From a virus, in IMG/VR virus record IMGVR_UViG_3300025647_000058, positions 1-46,009 of that record: DNA of 46,009 nucleotides; one strand, written 5' to 3'. Below are positions 32,434-39,986 of the stretch, in pieces (within the stretch, counting starts at the first letter, position 1; every line of letters starts with the position of its first letter). The position numbers and the translations under genes are program-made. Below the pieces are notes generated by a model. That model was given only the letters and a program-made list of their open reading frames with translations, had not been told where the DNA came from and searched no databases.

Positions 32434-32625
32434 ATGATGGCTTTATATTTTATTTGCAGTAAATTCAGTGACGCTCATCAGTCTGGAACAATAAAAACAG
32501 ATAACCCCATATCTACTGCAGATCAATACGACAAAGAGATTGATAATTACAAGCGCTATGTAGTCAAGAATTTTAATGCTAGCTATAGCGCGATAATCAT
32601 CCTATCTTTTAGTCGTTTGGATTAA
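32434..32625 (+). CDS. Hypothetical small protein (63 aa)
   Basis: ATG at 32434 follows AAGGAG with good spacing; a second ATG comes right behind it. The protein starts MMALYFICSKFSDAHQSGTI. It follows the clamp-like gene by 31 bases, so co-expression is likely. The stop codon overlaps the convergent neck gene stop as TTAA (32622-32625). No family recognised. Confidence 0.55.
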   Translation: MMALYFICSKFSDAHQSGTIKTDNPISTADQYDKEIDNYKRYVVKNFNASYSAIIILSFSRLD

Positions 32626-33179
32626 ACCCCAACAACCACACTATCAACTACATCAACATAACCTGTAGTCTTGGTTATTGAGCTTGAATAGTTAACCAGT
32701 AAGTCAAAATTAGGTGTTTGTTCGTTTCTGTCTTTATCGTTAATAAAAAAGATAGGGCGAACATCACCGACATTCTGCACAAAAATATCTTTATCGCGTA
32801 AATTCTTGATAGCATCAGGGCTATCTAATAAGTCGTGAATAAGGTCTGCAACATCTTCAGGTGTTTTAGCATTGATATTGGTTTCATCAAACGAGTGGAT
32901 AACACTTACTTGAATTGATTTGCTACGTTGCTGAAAGTCGGTACGAGTAAAATTTTCACCTGGAGTGTACGATCGCCCGTGGCCATCATTGGATTTAGTA
33001 ACCGAATAAAGAAAGATGCGCGTTCTTACTGAATCGTCGCCATCACTACCAGTGTACTGATTAGTAGGCTGTTGATTGCGCCCAACTTCAAAGTCAGTGC
33101 CAGAAACGCCAAAGTTAACTAGCTCAAGCTGGTTTTCAATTTCTTCGATAATGGCGATCATCATTTCATTGTCGGTCAT
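32622..33179 (-). CDS. Tail terminator / neck protein (gp12-like)
   Basis: A 185-residue protein, last gene of the leftward neck operon. Its pattern (MTDNEMMIAIIEEIENQLELVNFGVSG start, VSVIHSFDETNINAKTPEDVADLIHDLL middle) matches the LIC_12616 or neck-terminator type that caps the tail tube and sheath before head joining. Position right after the other neck genes supports it. Convergent overlap with the small plus-strand gene at the stop. Confidence 0.75.
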   Translation of the reverse strand: MTDNEMMIAIIEEIENQLELVNFGVSGTDFEVGRNQQPTNQYTGSDGDDSVRTRIFLYSVTKSNDGHGRSYTPGENFTRTDFQQRSKSIQVSVIHSFDETNINAKTPEDVADLIHDLLDSPDAIKNLRDKDIFVQNVGDVRPIFFINDKDRNEQTPNFDLLVNYSSSITKTTGYVDVVDSVVVGV

Positions 33180-33553
33180 GGTACGTACTTCTCCAATCTA
33201 ACGCACATTACATAATTCCATCCGCCAGATAAAAACCACGCGGTATCTTCTGCAACGCTCCACAAGTAACCATCCCAAATAACTTGGTCAGGATTGGTGT
33301 TGCGCGTCATGGCTTCGATTAGATTGATATCGTAAATCTTGATATAGGCTTTTTTAAAGTCTAGCCCCATAGCTTGATATTGAGTCGCGCGGATTGGCTG
33401 AACACTGCCAAGCATATCAATAGGCTCACTGAACGTGCTTACATAATAACCTGCAGCATTACGCGCACGGCTTAGACATTTACGAAGCTGGTAATCCTGC
33501 TTGCCGATAACGGTTTGCGCGGTGGCTAGCAGGTTTATAGGAAAATTCTTCAT
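33176..33553 (-). CDS. Neck/head-closure protein (collar-like)
   Basis: A 125-residue protein with two aromatic-rich motifs (YYVSTFSEPIDMLGSVQPIRATQYQAMGLDFKKAYIKIYD) that resemble phage collar or head-closure proteins. It overlaps both neighbours by four bases. Between the HK97 gp10-like completion protein and the tail terminator, this is the expected spot for a head-closure protein. Confidence 0.65.
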   Translation of the reverse strand: MKNFPINLLATAQTVIGKQDYQLRKCLSRARNAAGYYVSTFSEPIDMLGSVQPIRATQYQAMGLDFKKAYIKIYDINLIEAMTRNTNPDQVIWDGYLWSVAEDTAWFLSGGWNYVMCVRLEKYVP

Positions 33554-34107
33554 TCTTCTGGATCGCCCACGTTATAGGTTAAAGTAGCTATCATCATACC
33601 GCTATCATTAAGTGGTGTTGTATTGCCGTATGGAGCCCCGAGTTGACCCGTGCCCGTTTCGCCGTTAGCGATAGCCGCAGCAACAGCACCAACTAATGTC
33701 CCGTTAATTTCAACGCCTTCATTTCTAAGCCTGCGCAATGCCAAGGTGACAGGTGATAGCGCTTCGTGTGGCCCCGTGATAGCATTTTTTACATCAGCTT
33801 GCGCCATTAGTCCAAGGCCATTGAATACATCACCCATGGACGCTCGGCCTTCAATCACTGCATTGGCACCACTTTCAACTAGTGTCGCCCACTTCGCTTC
33901 GTTGTCAGCAATAGCAGGACGGAAAAACGGTCTAGGTTGTGCCGTCTTTGTACCGAACTCTTGCCAAAATGCAACCTGTGCAACTGGCAAGTCATCAGTG
34001 TAGTTTGCAGACGACAGCCAGCCTACTTGCAGCTTTTCACCGTTAGCTTGAGCCAAGGCTTCTTGAAGCTGCTTGATGGCTGATAGGTCTACACTGACGC
34101 GGCTCAA
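33550..34107 (-). CDS. Tail completion protein, HK97 gp10-like
   Basis: A 185-residue protein with the typical pattern VAQVAFWQEFGTKTAQPRPFFRPAI (residues about 43-67), equal to the HK97 gp10-like signature (EFGT...ARPF-FRP). Overlaps both neighbours. Completes the tail end and connects it to the head; role known from family, identity from motif and order. Confidence 0.8.
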   Translation of the reverse strand: MSRVSVDLSAIKQLQEALAQANGEKLQVGWLSSANYTDDLPVAQVAFWQEFGTKTAQPRPFFRPAIADNEAKWATLVESGANAVIEGRASMGDVFNGLGLMAQADVKNAITGPHEALSPVTLALRRLRNEGVEINGTLVGAVAAAIANGETGTGQLGAPYGNTTPLNDSGMMIATLTYNVGDPEE

Positions 34108-34536
34108 TTAAAACACCCCGCCAGCTTTTCTAAACGCCTTACGCTCAGGTGAGCCACCAACGTAGAAACCGCCAACAGCATTGCCCGATAACATTGCGAC
34201 CAACTCGCGACCAAATGGTGATGAGTTAAACCAGTAATGCCATTCATCTTCGACAACTGGAGTAGCAAGGGAAACGCTAACATCCCCCTCGCTAGCTGCT
34301 GTGATGACGCCAATATTATTACCGGAATTAACTTGATCTCGAATATAGAGCAAGTGAGCCAGCATTGACTGTAATGCATATTCACGGCAAGCCTCTGCCA
34401 TAGTGCAATCACTATCTTCAATGTAGCACTTGCCTACCGCGTACTGAGCATTTAACAGCGCATCAGTGTATTTAACTTCATCCGCATAAAGCGGAAAGTT
34501 AATACGGAACGCGGCAATATCGAGATCAATAGTCAT
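34108..34536 (-). CDS. Head-tail adaptor (DUF4054-like)
   Basis: A 142-residue protein. The helical pattern (FRINFPLYADEVKYTDALLNAQYAVGKCY, then CREYALQSMLAHLLYIRDQVNSGN) is typical for DUF4054 adaptor proteins, which sit below the portal. A C-terminal aromatic segment (EWHYWFNSSPFGRELVAMLSG) completes the family pattern. It is the expected gene between capsid genes and neck genes. Confidence 0.82.
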   Translation of the reverse strand: MTIDLDIAAFRINFPLYADEVKYTDALLNAQYAVGKCYIEDSDCTMAEACREYALQSMLAHLLYIRDQVNSGNNIGVITAASEGDVSVSLATPVVEDEWHYWFNSSPFGRELVAMLSGNAVGGFYVGGSPERKAFRKAGGVF

Positions 34537-34537
34537 T

Positions 34538-34771
34538 TTAACTAATCCTTGCTGAAATCTTTATGGCGTACATAGGATTTTCAACCATCATTAACTGATT
34601 AAAAACACCAAACATAAACTCACCAATATCTAATAAAAAGTCTGGAATCCAGTTTCTAACACATACAGCATTATTGTGTTCATTGAAATAAATTGGCACC
34701 CCATGCAAATATGCATAATGAGTGTATTCATCTTTTATTCTATATTTAGAAAGGTTGTTTATGATTGGCAT
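34538..34771 (-). CDS. Hypothetical protein (77 aa) in neck operon
   Basis: A small protein with aromatic residues (RIKDEYTHYAYLHGVPIYF) and a hydrophobic helix (WIPDFLLDIGEFMFGVFNQLMMV). No family. It lies between a structural gene and the adaptor, with one base between its stop and the adaptor's start. It may be a minor structural or scaffold-associated protein. Confidence 0.5.
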   Translation of the reverse strand: MPIINNLSKYRIKDEYTHYAYLHGVPIYFNEHNNAVCVRNWIPDFLLDIGEFMFGVFNQLMMVENPMYAIKISARIS

Positions 34772-34776
34772 AATAA

Positions 34777-35184
34777 TTACTCGTCAGCAGGGCCAGTTTT
34801 AGCCGTGGCAGCAGGGGCCTTAGCTTTCATTTGCTTTTCGGTCATTTGCGCAGAGGAATCTGCTTTTAATTCCGTTGGCTCTTCAAACGTAATAAATCCA
34901 CGCTTAACACGTCGCATAAAACCTTGATGCGCTTTAAGTGTTTCAAGCTCTTTGGCGGTTACTTCGGTGACAGCCCAATCAGTGTTACGTTGAGTTTTAT
35001 TTGACGCACTGTAAGCAACGTTGGCGCCACCTTTAACAATGATTGCACTTTCGATAGTATGCGGCGCTTGGGTTTTGGCATTTTCACGCTTTTCGTAAGT
35101 AGGCACCACGAAATCATTAGAAGCTTGAGAATAGATTTTAGATTTTGATTCTGGCTTTGCGGCAGATTCTTGTTTATTGGACAT
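34777..35184 (-). CDS. Hypothetical structural-type protein (135 aa)
   Basis: I choose the ATG at 35184 because AAGGTGC would be too close to the ATG at 35190. The protein starts MSNKQESAAKPESKSKIYSQ, with a flexible basic N-terminus. A beta-rich middle (IIVKGGANVAYSASNKTQRNTDWAVTEVTAKELETLKAH) precedes an acidic, Ala/Lys-rich tail. It is similar in style to small capsid-associated or DUF-type proteins that follow major capsid genes in this phage type. It is the first gene of the neck operon behind the small RNA unit. Confidence 0.55.
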   Translation of the reverse strand: MSNKQESAAKPESKSKIYSQASNDFVVPTYEKRENAKTQAPHTIESAIIVKGGANVAYSASNKTQRNTDWAVTEVTAKELETLKAHQGFMRRVKRGFITFEEPTELKADSSAQMTEKQMKAKAPAATAKTGPADE

Positions 35185-35275
35185 TATCATGCACCTTTAT
35201 TAGTTGGTTGAAAGTAATATATATGGTTATCCATAGACGGTTAGTTTACACCGTATCGTTATCGAATAAAAGGCA

Positions 35276-35302
35276 ATAAAAAACCCGCTGATGGGCGGGT
35301 TA
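35276..35302 (-). terminator. Terminator of the 35391-start transcript
   Basis: AACCCGC (35282-35288) pairs with GCGGGTT (35295-35301) around TGATGG; on the minus strand the stem is followed by six T (35283-35278). It lies about 110 bases after a near-consensus promoter, before the neck operon. Confidence 0.88.
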
Positions 35303-35391
35303 AATTGGTCGCCGCGTCTGCGGTCACTTTTGTTCGACATTCAGCACTTTGCCAGTCAAGATTTTAAATACACCAATCAACAGATCGGTTA
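35277..35391 (-). ncRNA. Candidate phage small RNA (about 115 nt) or attenuated leader
   Basis: A near-consensus promoter (TTGACA-17-TATATT, 35426-35398) and a strong terminator (35302-35276) delimit this unit. The start is about 35391. It has no ORF with a ribosome binding site; a 10-codon frame ATG-ACT-AAC... begins right at the start but lacks a leader. Inside, CCGC-AGAC-GCGG makes a small hairpin (35311-35330 area). It is either a stand-alone regulatory RNA or a leader with terminator that controls read-through into the neck operon at 35184. Confidence 0.55.
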
Positions 35392-35397
35392 GTCATC

Positions 35398-35426
35398 AAT
35401 ATAGCTATATTGGGTTTGCGTGTCAA
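35398..35426 (-). promoter_or_regulatory. Near-consensus promoter before the small RNA
   Basis: Minus strand TTGACA (35426-35421), exactly 17 bases, TATATT (35403-35398). It is one of the best sigma70 matches in the window. It lies between two terminators and does not carry the CGCG core. A palindrome AATATAGCTATATT covers the -10. Confidence 0.8.
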
Positions 35427-35447
35427 CACATTTATTAAACCCAATAA

Positions 35448-35472
35448 AAAAGGCATCATATAGATGCCTTTT
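35448..35472 (-). terminator. Terminator after the major capsid gene
   Basis: AAAAGGCATC (35448-35457) pairs with GATGCCTTTT (35463-35472) in a 10-bp stem with a 5-base loop. Both sides carry T or A runs, so it works on both strands. It ends the portal-to-capsid transcript 18 bases after the capsid stop. Confidence 0.9.
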
Positions 35473-35489
35473 TATATCACAATACAGCT

Positions 35490-36617
35490 TTAGATATCCG
35501 TGTAACGGATAACTGCATAAGCTCGTTTAGTGAATACGCCAGCCAGTGCCGAGGTATAACCCTCAGTTGTGCCGCCTTTTTCATTCTGAACTGAACCCAT
35601 TGCACGCATTTTGGCGGGTACAACTTGAATCATTGATTCACCGCCATCAGTGCCAGAGTTATCAACCGATACCGCTTTAAGGTAGAAAACGTTTTCACCA
35701 GCGTTAGCACCAGTAAATTGAGGAACAGTAACAACCTGAACCATTGGGTAGTTTTCTTTTAACCATTCCATAGCCGTCTTACCGTTGGCAATAGAACCAT
35801 CAGTTTGAGTAAGGAATGAGTTAAACGCTAGTGGGATTTCAAGATCCACACGATTCATAGTTGGGTCAATGTGACCACCAGCTTGAACCTCTAACGCACG
35901 CAAAGCAGTCGCTAAATCGTTGATGATTTCAACGGTAGTCTTGCTCGCCCAAGTAGTGTTACCACCACCACCATTCGCTACGGTCACATAAGCAGGTAAA
36001 TTAGGATCATTCAAGATGCCGTAAGTTTTACCAGTACCAACGTTAAAGCCATTGAACGCGATATCATTACGTAATATTTCAAAACCTTCCGCAAGTGCTA
36101 CGCGCTTTTCTTGACCTGGGCTTGTTCCTGTAGCTGCTGAACGTGCATCAGCTAACGGGTTATTTTGGATACCCATTTCAAATCGAACAACTTGACGGCG
36201 CTCATAGGTTTCATTGAATGAAACTAATGGCACACCACCATGGTCAGAATAAAGCTGAGGGGTAGCGGTATGCTCCATCACCTTCAATACAACTTCTTCT
36301 AAATGCCATTCGCCAGCAGTAACAACAGGCGCGACCATATCGGCTTTACGAACTGTAGTTAATACATTGACAACACCCGGTAAAAACTCTTGAAGGAATT
36401 GAACTGGCGTGCCATTTGACGGAGTTGTAACAGGCTGAGTGATACCAGCATCTAACGCAACGCTGATCGCATTTTTGTTAAATGAGCGTAAAAACTCAGG
36501 GCTAACTGAAATACCTAGTTTCGATAAGCTTTCAGCGCGTGAAGATAGCGCCTTGATATCTGCAGAGTCCATCGCGACAGACTGAGCAGGGTATTTATAT
36601 TTTAAATTAGTAGACAT
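35490..36617 (-). CDS. Major capsid protein (HK97 fold, DUF2184-like)
   Basis: A 375-residue protein located directly after the cement gene and followed by a strong terminator. Segments such as SVALDAGITQPVTTPSNGTPVQFLQEFLPGVVNVLTTVRKAD and FETYERRQVVRFEMGIQNN-like stretches match DUF2184 major capsid proteins used by this myovirus type. The second half has a typical A-domain pattern with RYTDI at the C-terminus. The N-terminal 40 residues are charged and helical and probably form the N-arm. A promoter-less operon position with protease/scaffold and cement upstream supports it. Confidence 0.88.
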   Translation of the reverse strand: MSTNLKYKYPAQSVAMDSADIKALSSRAESLSKLGISVSPEFLRSFNKNAISVALDAGITQPVTTPSNGTPVQFLQEFLPGVVNVLTTVRKADMVAPVVTAGEWHLEEVVLKVMEHTATPQLYSDHGGVPLVSFNETYERRQVVRFEMGIQNNPLADARSAATGTSPGQEKRVALAEGFEILRNDIAFNGFNVGTGKTYGILNDPNLPAYVTVANGGGGNTTWASKTTVEIINDLATALRALEVQAGGHIDPTMNRVDLEIPLAFNSFLTQTDGSIANGKTAMEWLKENYPMVQVVTVPQFTGANAGENVFYLKAVSVDNSGTDGGESMIQVVPAKMRAMGSVQNEKGGTTEGYTSALAGVFTKRAYAVIRYTDI

Positions 36618-36631
36618 GTTCGCTTATCCTC

Positions 36632-37141
36632 TTATGGTGCTGGAGTTGCTACTGCTGAGCCAGCAATATCAAAGTAAATTTCACCAACGCCAGCGCCGGT
36701 CACGTTTTGGCCCTGAACTAAACCACCAGGCAATCGAGAATGACCAACAGGTGCAGTTGCAGCAGGTGCAGCAGTTGCTAACACGCCAGTTGTATTGCTG
36801 TAGTAAACAAAGTCACCAACAGCAGCGGCAGCAGGAAGCGTAACGAACATGTAACCACGCTCAGCAACTTCTACTTGAGTAGCGTTAGGTAAGAATGCTT
36901 GAGCATCAAGATTGGCACGAATACCGGTCTTAGGGCTAGATAGTAAACCAGCAAAATTACCGTTAGCCGCAACACCGACATTGAAGTCTTTACCTGTGAC
37001 AGTTTTAACTGCACGGCCAACAACGTTATTAGCTTCTGCAGCAGAGGCTAAAATAGCGCCGCGAGTCTCTTGGTTGCCAGAGCGCGAAAACTCGCCAGGA
37101 ATACCCGTGGCTAAGAATTTATTTGAAACTGAACTTTGCAT
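36632..37141 (-). CDS. Head decoration / structural cement protein (Gp24-like)
   Basis: A 169-residue, Ala/Gly/Val-rich beta protein (NVVGRAVKTVTGKDFNVGVAANGNFAGLLSSPKTGIR). The order protease, cement, capsid and the repetitive beta pattern match phage cement proteins. These bind the outside of the capsid and stabilise it. Start ATG overlaps no neighbour, two bases before the protease gene stop. Confidence 0.78.
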   Translation of the reverse strand: MQSSVSNKFLATGIPGEFSRSGNQETRGAILASAAEANNVVGRAVKTVTGKDFNVGVAANGNFAGLLSSPKTGIRANLDAQAFLPNATQVEVAERGYMFVTLPAAAAVGDFVYYSNTTGVLATAAPAATAPVGHSRLPGGLVQGQNVTGAGVGEIYFDIAGSAVATPAP

Positions 37142-37143
37142 AA

Positions 37144-37677
37144 TTATAGCCCCGCCTTATCAAGCGTTTCAGATTTGGTAACATCGGCACCATCTTTAGC
37201 GTGACCGTTATCAACCGTGAATGTTGGCGCTTTACTCGCTAACAAGAAGCCTTTAAATGTGGCTAACTCTAAACCAGCATCACAGGCATGACCCATTTTT
37301 TTAAGCGCATATTTAGCAACGCCGTTAGCATCCATGTCGGAATGGTCGAACGCGCCAACAATAGCAGAAGCCTGTTTAGCTAATTCTTGCTTAGCCGTGA
37401 AAGCTTTCATCATTGCATTGCCGTCCATCGCTGCTGACTCAAGCTTGGTTACCTTAGCGGTAAGCGCCTTGATAGCCTTGATAGCCGCATCCATAGCGCC
37501 TGACTTTTCCTTGTCCTTTTCTTCTTCGGCGTCAGCGTCCAAGGCTTTTTCTTCCTCGGTCATATCTTCGGCTTTAGTGGTTTTTTCTTCTTCTTCGTCA
37601 GCGTCTTCGGCTTTCGACTTGTCAGAAAGTTTACTTTCTAGCTCTGCAATTTTAGCCATTGCTTCTTCAAGTGTCAT
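37144..37677 (-). CDS. Possible nested scaffold protein (internal start, 177 aa)
   Basis: Within the protease gene, GGTGAAACT-ATG-ACA lies at codon 190 exactly where the protease domain ends. Translation from this internal ATG would yield a free coiled-coil scaffold of 177 residues, as lambda Nu3 does within gene C. The ribosome binding site is fair and the reading frame identical. This is an inference from sequence. Confidence 0.45.
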   Translation of the reverse strand: MTLEEAMAKIAELESKLSDKSKAEDADEEEEKTTKAEDMTEEEKALDADAEEEKDKEKSGAMDAAIKAIKALTAKVTKLESAAMDGNAMMKAFTAKQELAKQASAIVGAFDHSDMDANGVAKYALKKMGHACDAGLELATFKGFLLASKAPTFTVDNGHAKDGADVTKSETLDKAGL

Positions 37678-38244
37678 AGTTTCACCATTTGGTTTAGGGT
37701 TAAAATCTAATGAATCAAGAGCAAAAACTGCCTTGTCCATTGCTACGCGAACATCCGAACCCATGCGAGCTTGCTCGACACTGGCCAAATGGTTTCCTCG
37801 TATCTGTCGCTGAATGACGTCATATCGTTCACCTGTTGGCGTCATACCGCTTTTAATTTCCCATGCGCAACGAAAGCCGCAGGATAACTCTTTCAGTCCG
37901 GCGCGGATCAACTTCTTTAAATCTTCGCCAAACAGTTTCAATTTAGAATACAGAGTACCGTTGTTAAACTCAACAGTTTCACCCGTAACACCTTGAACGC
38001 CAACAACCTCGGCAGGCGTAAAGCCAGTACCTAGCATGATATGCTCTGGTATCCATGGTGTTAAGCGAAATGATTCGATAGTGTCATGGTTGTTTAACTC
38101 TTCTTCTGGACGCCACACATTATAAACGGTTTCAGGATCTAGTTCAGGGGAAATGCTAGAGCCAAGATACTGAAACACGCCCGACTTTGATATCGGGTTG
38201 TTTGGTATCGTAATGTATCCGTTTTCATCTTCTGTGTATTTCAT
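37144..38244 (-). CDS. Prohead protease-scaffold fusion (DUF2213-like)
   Basis: A 366-residue protein. Residues 1-170 form the protease domain with a His/Ser-type arrangement, LKELSCGFRC and IRGNHLASVE being the conserved motifs of the DUF2213 family. Residues about 190-300 are a long, acidic, Lys/Glu/Asp-rich coiled coil (scaffold-like). An internal ATG at codon 190 with GGTGA upstream could give the scaffold alone (37144-37677). The enzyme cleaves scaffold and capsid N-arms during head maturation. The gene starts behind a TTGCAT-17-TATACT promoter. Confidence 0.85.
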   Translation of the reverse strand: MKYTEDENGYITIPNNPISKSGVFQYLGSSISPELDPETVYNVWRPEEELNNHDTIESFRLTPWIPEHIMLGTGFTPAEVVGVQGVTGETVEFNNGTLYSKLKLFGEDLKKLIRAGLKELSCGFRCAWEIKSGMTPTGERYDVIQRQIRGNHLASVEQARMGSDVRVAMDKAVFALDSLDFNPKPNGETMTLEEAMAKIAELESKLSDKSKAEDADEEEEKTTKAEDMTEEEKALDADAEEEKDKEKSGAMDAAIKAIKALTAKVTKLESAAMDGNAMMKAFTAKQELAKQASAIVGAFDHSDMDANGVAKYALKKMGHACDAGLELATFKGFLLASKAPTFTVDNGHAKDGADVTKSETLDKAGL

Positions 38245-38273
38245 ACAGTCAGCATGGCCTTAATGTTTTAGCT

Positions 38274-38302
38274 AGTATATTGCAGATTGGGTATTGATGC
38301 AA
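38274..38302 (-). promoter_or_regulatory. Promoter of the protease-cement-capsid operon
   Basis: Minus strand TTGCAT (38302-38297), exactly 17 bases, TATACT (38279-38274), 30 bases before the 38244 start. Close to consensus. Confidence 0.65.
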
Positions 38303-38318
38303 AGGTGTGTGATAAAAG

Positions 38319-38347
38319 TTGACATTAAAGCAATAGCGCGTTATTGT
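38319..38347 (+). promoter_or_regulatory. CGCG-type promoter of the methyltransferase cassette
   Basis: TTGACA (38319-38324), 17 bases with ATAGCGCGT, TATTGT (38342-38347), 30 bases before the ATG at 38377. It shares the GCGCGTTATTG core with the promoter at 15151 and lies back to back with the capsid-operon promoter. Confidence 0.65.
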
Positions 38348-38376
38348 TGTTTTGATTTTAATCATGGAGGTTTACA

Positions 38377-38991
38377 GTGAAAGTATTGGTGGCGTGCGAA
38401 GAAAGCCAGGTAGTTTGCAAGGCATTTAGAGATAAAGGTCACGATGCATACTCTTGTGATATCGACCCTTGTAGCGGGGGGTATCCAGAATGGCATATAC
38501 AAAAAGATGTATTAGAGGTTATCTGTGATGGATGGGACTTAATGATAGCTCATCCTCCATGCACTAGGCTAACCAATGCTGGAGCTAGATGGATGAAGGT
38601 TCCGCCAAAAGGTAAAACTCTTACTCAAATGTGGAAAGAATTGTTTGATGGAGCTGATTTCTATAAAGCTTTACGTGACGCACCAATAAAAATGAAATGC
38701 ATAGAAAACCCTATAATGCATTGTCACGCAAGAGAGCTAATAACGCCAGGACATCGGCAGGTTGTGCAACCTTGGTGGTTTGGTGAAAAAACGTTTAAAG
38801 CAACCGGATTCGAGTTAATAGGTTTGCCTGATTTAATAGCTAGCAATAAACTTGTTATTCCACTACCAGGGACTGATGAGCATAAAAAATGGTCATGGGT
38901 GCACAGAATGCCACCAAGTAAAGACAGGGCAAGATTAAGAAGCAAAACCCCAACAGGAATAGCAAAAGCAATGGCTCATCAATGGGGTTAA
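38377..38991 (+). CDS. Cytosine methyltransferase-like protein
   Basis: A 204-residue protein with N-terminal SAM-binding-like motif MKVLVACEESQVVCKAFRDKGHDAYSCDI and the HPPC motif at residues 59-62 (AHPPCTRL), as in small phage proteins annotated as C5 cytosine methyltransferases. A CIENP motif follows near residue 108. It lacks the full length of Dcm-type enzymes (usually over 300), so target recognition must be minimal or it may have another base-modifying activity. It is a rightward cassette of a single gene between leftward head genes, with its own promoter and GGAGG ribosome binding site. Its stop overlaps the head-morphogenesis stop as TTAA. Confidence 0.78.
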   Translation: MKVLVACEESQVVCKAFRDKGHDAYSCDIDPCSGGYPEWHIQKDVLEVICDGWDLMIAHPPCTRLTNAGARWMKVPPKGKTLTQMWKELFDGADFYKALRDAPIKMKCIENPIMHCHARELITPGHRQVVQPWWFGEKTFKATGFELIGLPDLIASNKLVIPLPGTDEHKKWSWVHRMPPSKDRARLRSKTPTGIAKAMAHQWG

Positions 38992-39986
38992 CCCTTCTTA
39001 TCAAAACTAATCACAGGCTCCATATAGCACGAACAAAAAGGTAAGTCGCCCGGCTTACCTTTTACACCTGTTTTTGGATCAATCACGGGAGGATTATCTA
39101 AGCTAAACTTTTGGCCGTTCAATACATTCAAGTGATAATCTCTTGGGTTAACGCTACCCCCTGCGTGACGCCATATGTAATCACCAACACCCAAGTCCTT
39201 CATTCTACCTTCTGTAATAGCAGTGTATGACTTGCGCATTTGGTCTTTAGCCACGTTAAACGCTTTGTTCTTGTGTGACTTATACTTGTCTTGCAAGCTA
39301 TCGTGTATTGTTTGTTGCAGCTGGCTAAAGCTGCTTGACGAGTCAACGATTGATCGCGATACAGCCTCTTTAACTGATGAGGTATACTGCGGCGCGATTG
39401 ACTTAATGAGGCTTGATGCTTGGTCAGCACTAGCAATCATTTTGTCTTTAGTTTTATCACTTAACTGGTTTGTGTCGATAGTTAATCCACCGCTCAGCTT
39501 TTCCATGCTGCGGCCTAGGTCTTTTGCTGATAGCTCAGTGGCTTTTGTCATCATGCGCTTAGTCCAGCTATCCCCAAATGACGCAAAGCGCTTTATCCAC
39601 TTGTCAGCTAATTTATCGGTTAGCGCAACGGCCATAGAGCTAATTGATTCGTCATTTGCAACGCCATCTATAGTAACCAGCCAGTCTCGACTAGTTTTAA
39701 TCCCCACCCCAGACATTTTTTTTCTCATGTACTCAGGTAGCCCATCCATAGAGATAACTTCAGTTTTCTGAACTGCCGCCTTAGCAACAGGCTTAGCGAA
39801 TAACTTCTCAACCTGACTGCTGATATCCAAGTGCATAGCGCGAACCATTTTTACCACTTCATCAGCATATTGCTCAGCCGTGCGCGGATTAAGGCGCACA
39901 GGCTCACCGCGCAAAGTGGCGTCACGACCTTCAACCCACTTTTTACGCTGTCCGCTTAACGTCATCTTACGATGCTTTACCGCCAT
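38988..39986 (-). CDS. Head morphogenesis protein (SPP1 gp7-like)
   Basis: A 332-residue protein directly downstream of and abutting the portal gene. The C-terminal domain has the typical gp7/Mu F pattern (KDQMRKSYTAITEGRMKDLGVGDYIWRHAGG then RDYHLNVLNGQKF and the Cys-Ser-Cys end LPFCSCYMEP). The middle is helical. These minor head proteins bind portals and help eject DNA. The stop is shared with the convergent methyltransferase gene. Confidence 0.87.
   Translation of the reverse strand: MAVKHRKMTLSGQRKKWVEGRDATLRGEPVRLNPRTAEQYADEVVKMVRAMHLDISSQVEKLFAKPVAKAAVQKTEVISMDGLPEYMRKKMSGVGIKTSRDWLVTIDGVANDESISSMAVALTDKLADKWIKRFASFGDSWTKRMMTKATELSAKDLGRSMEKLSGGLTIDTNQLSDKTKDKMIASADQASSLIKSIAPQYTSSVKEAVSRSIVDSSSSFSQLQQTIHDSLQDKYKSHKNKAFNVAKDQMRKSYTAITEGRMKDLGVGDYIWRHAGGSVNPRDYHLNVLNGQKFSLDNPPVIDPKTGVKGKPGDLPFCSCYMEPVISFDKKG

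Noticed and set aside
37334-37813. Plus-strand Ser-rich frame of 159 codons
   Set aside because: Antisense to the acidic scaffold region of the protease gene; Glu/Asp/Lys codons read backwards give Ser/Leu/Phe.
39223-39771. Plus-strand frame of 182 codons with hydrophobic stretches
   Set aside because: Wholly antisense to the head-morphogenesis gene, without a start signal.
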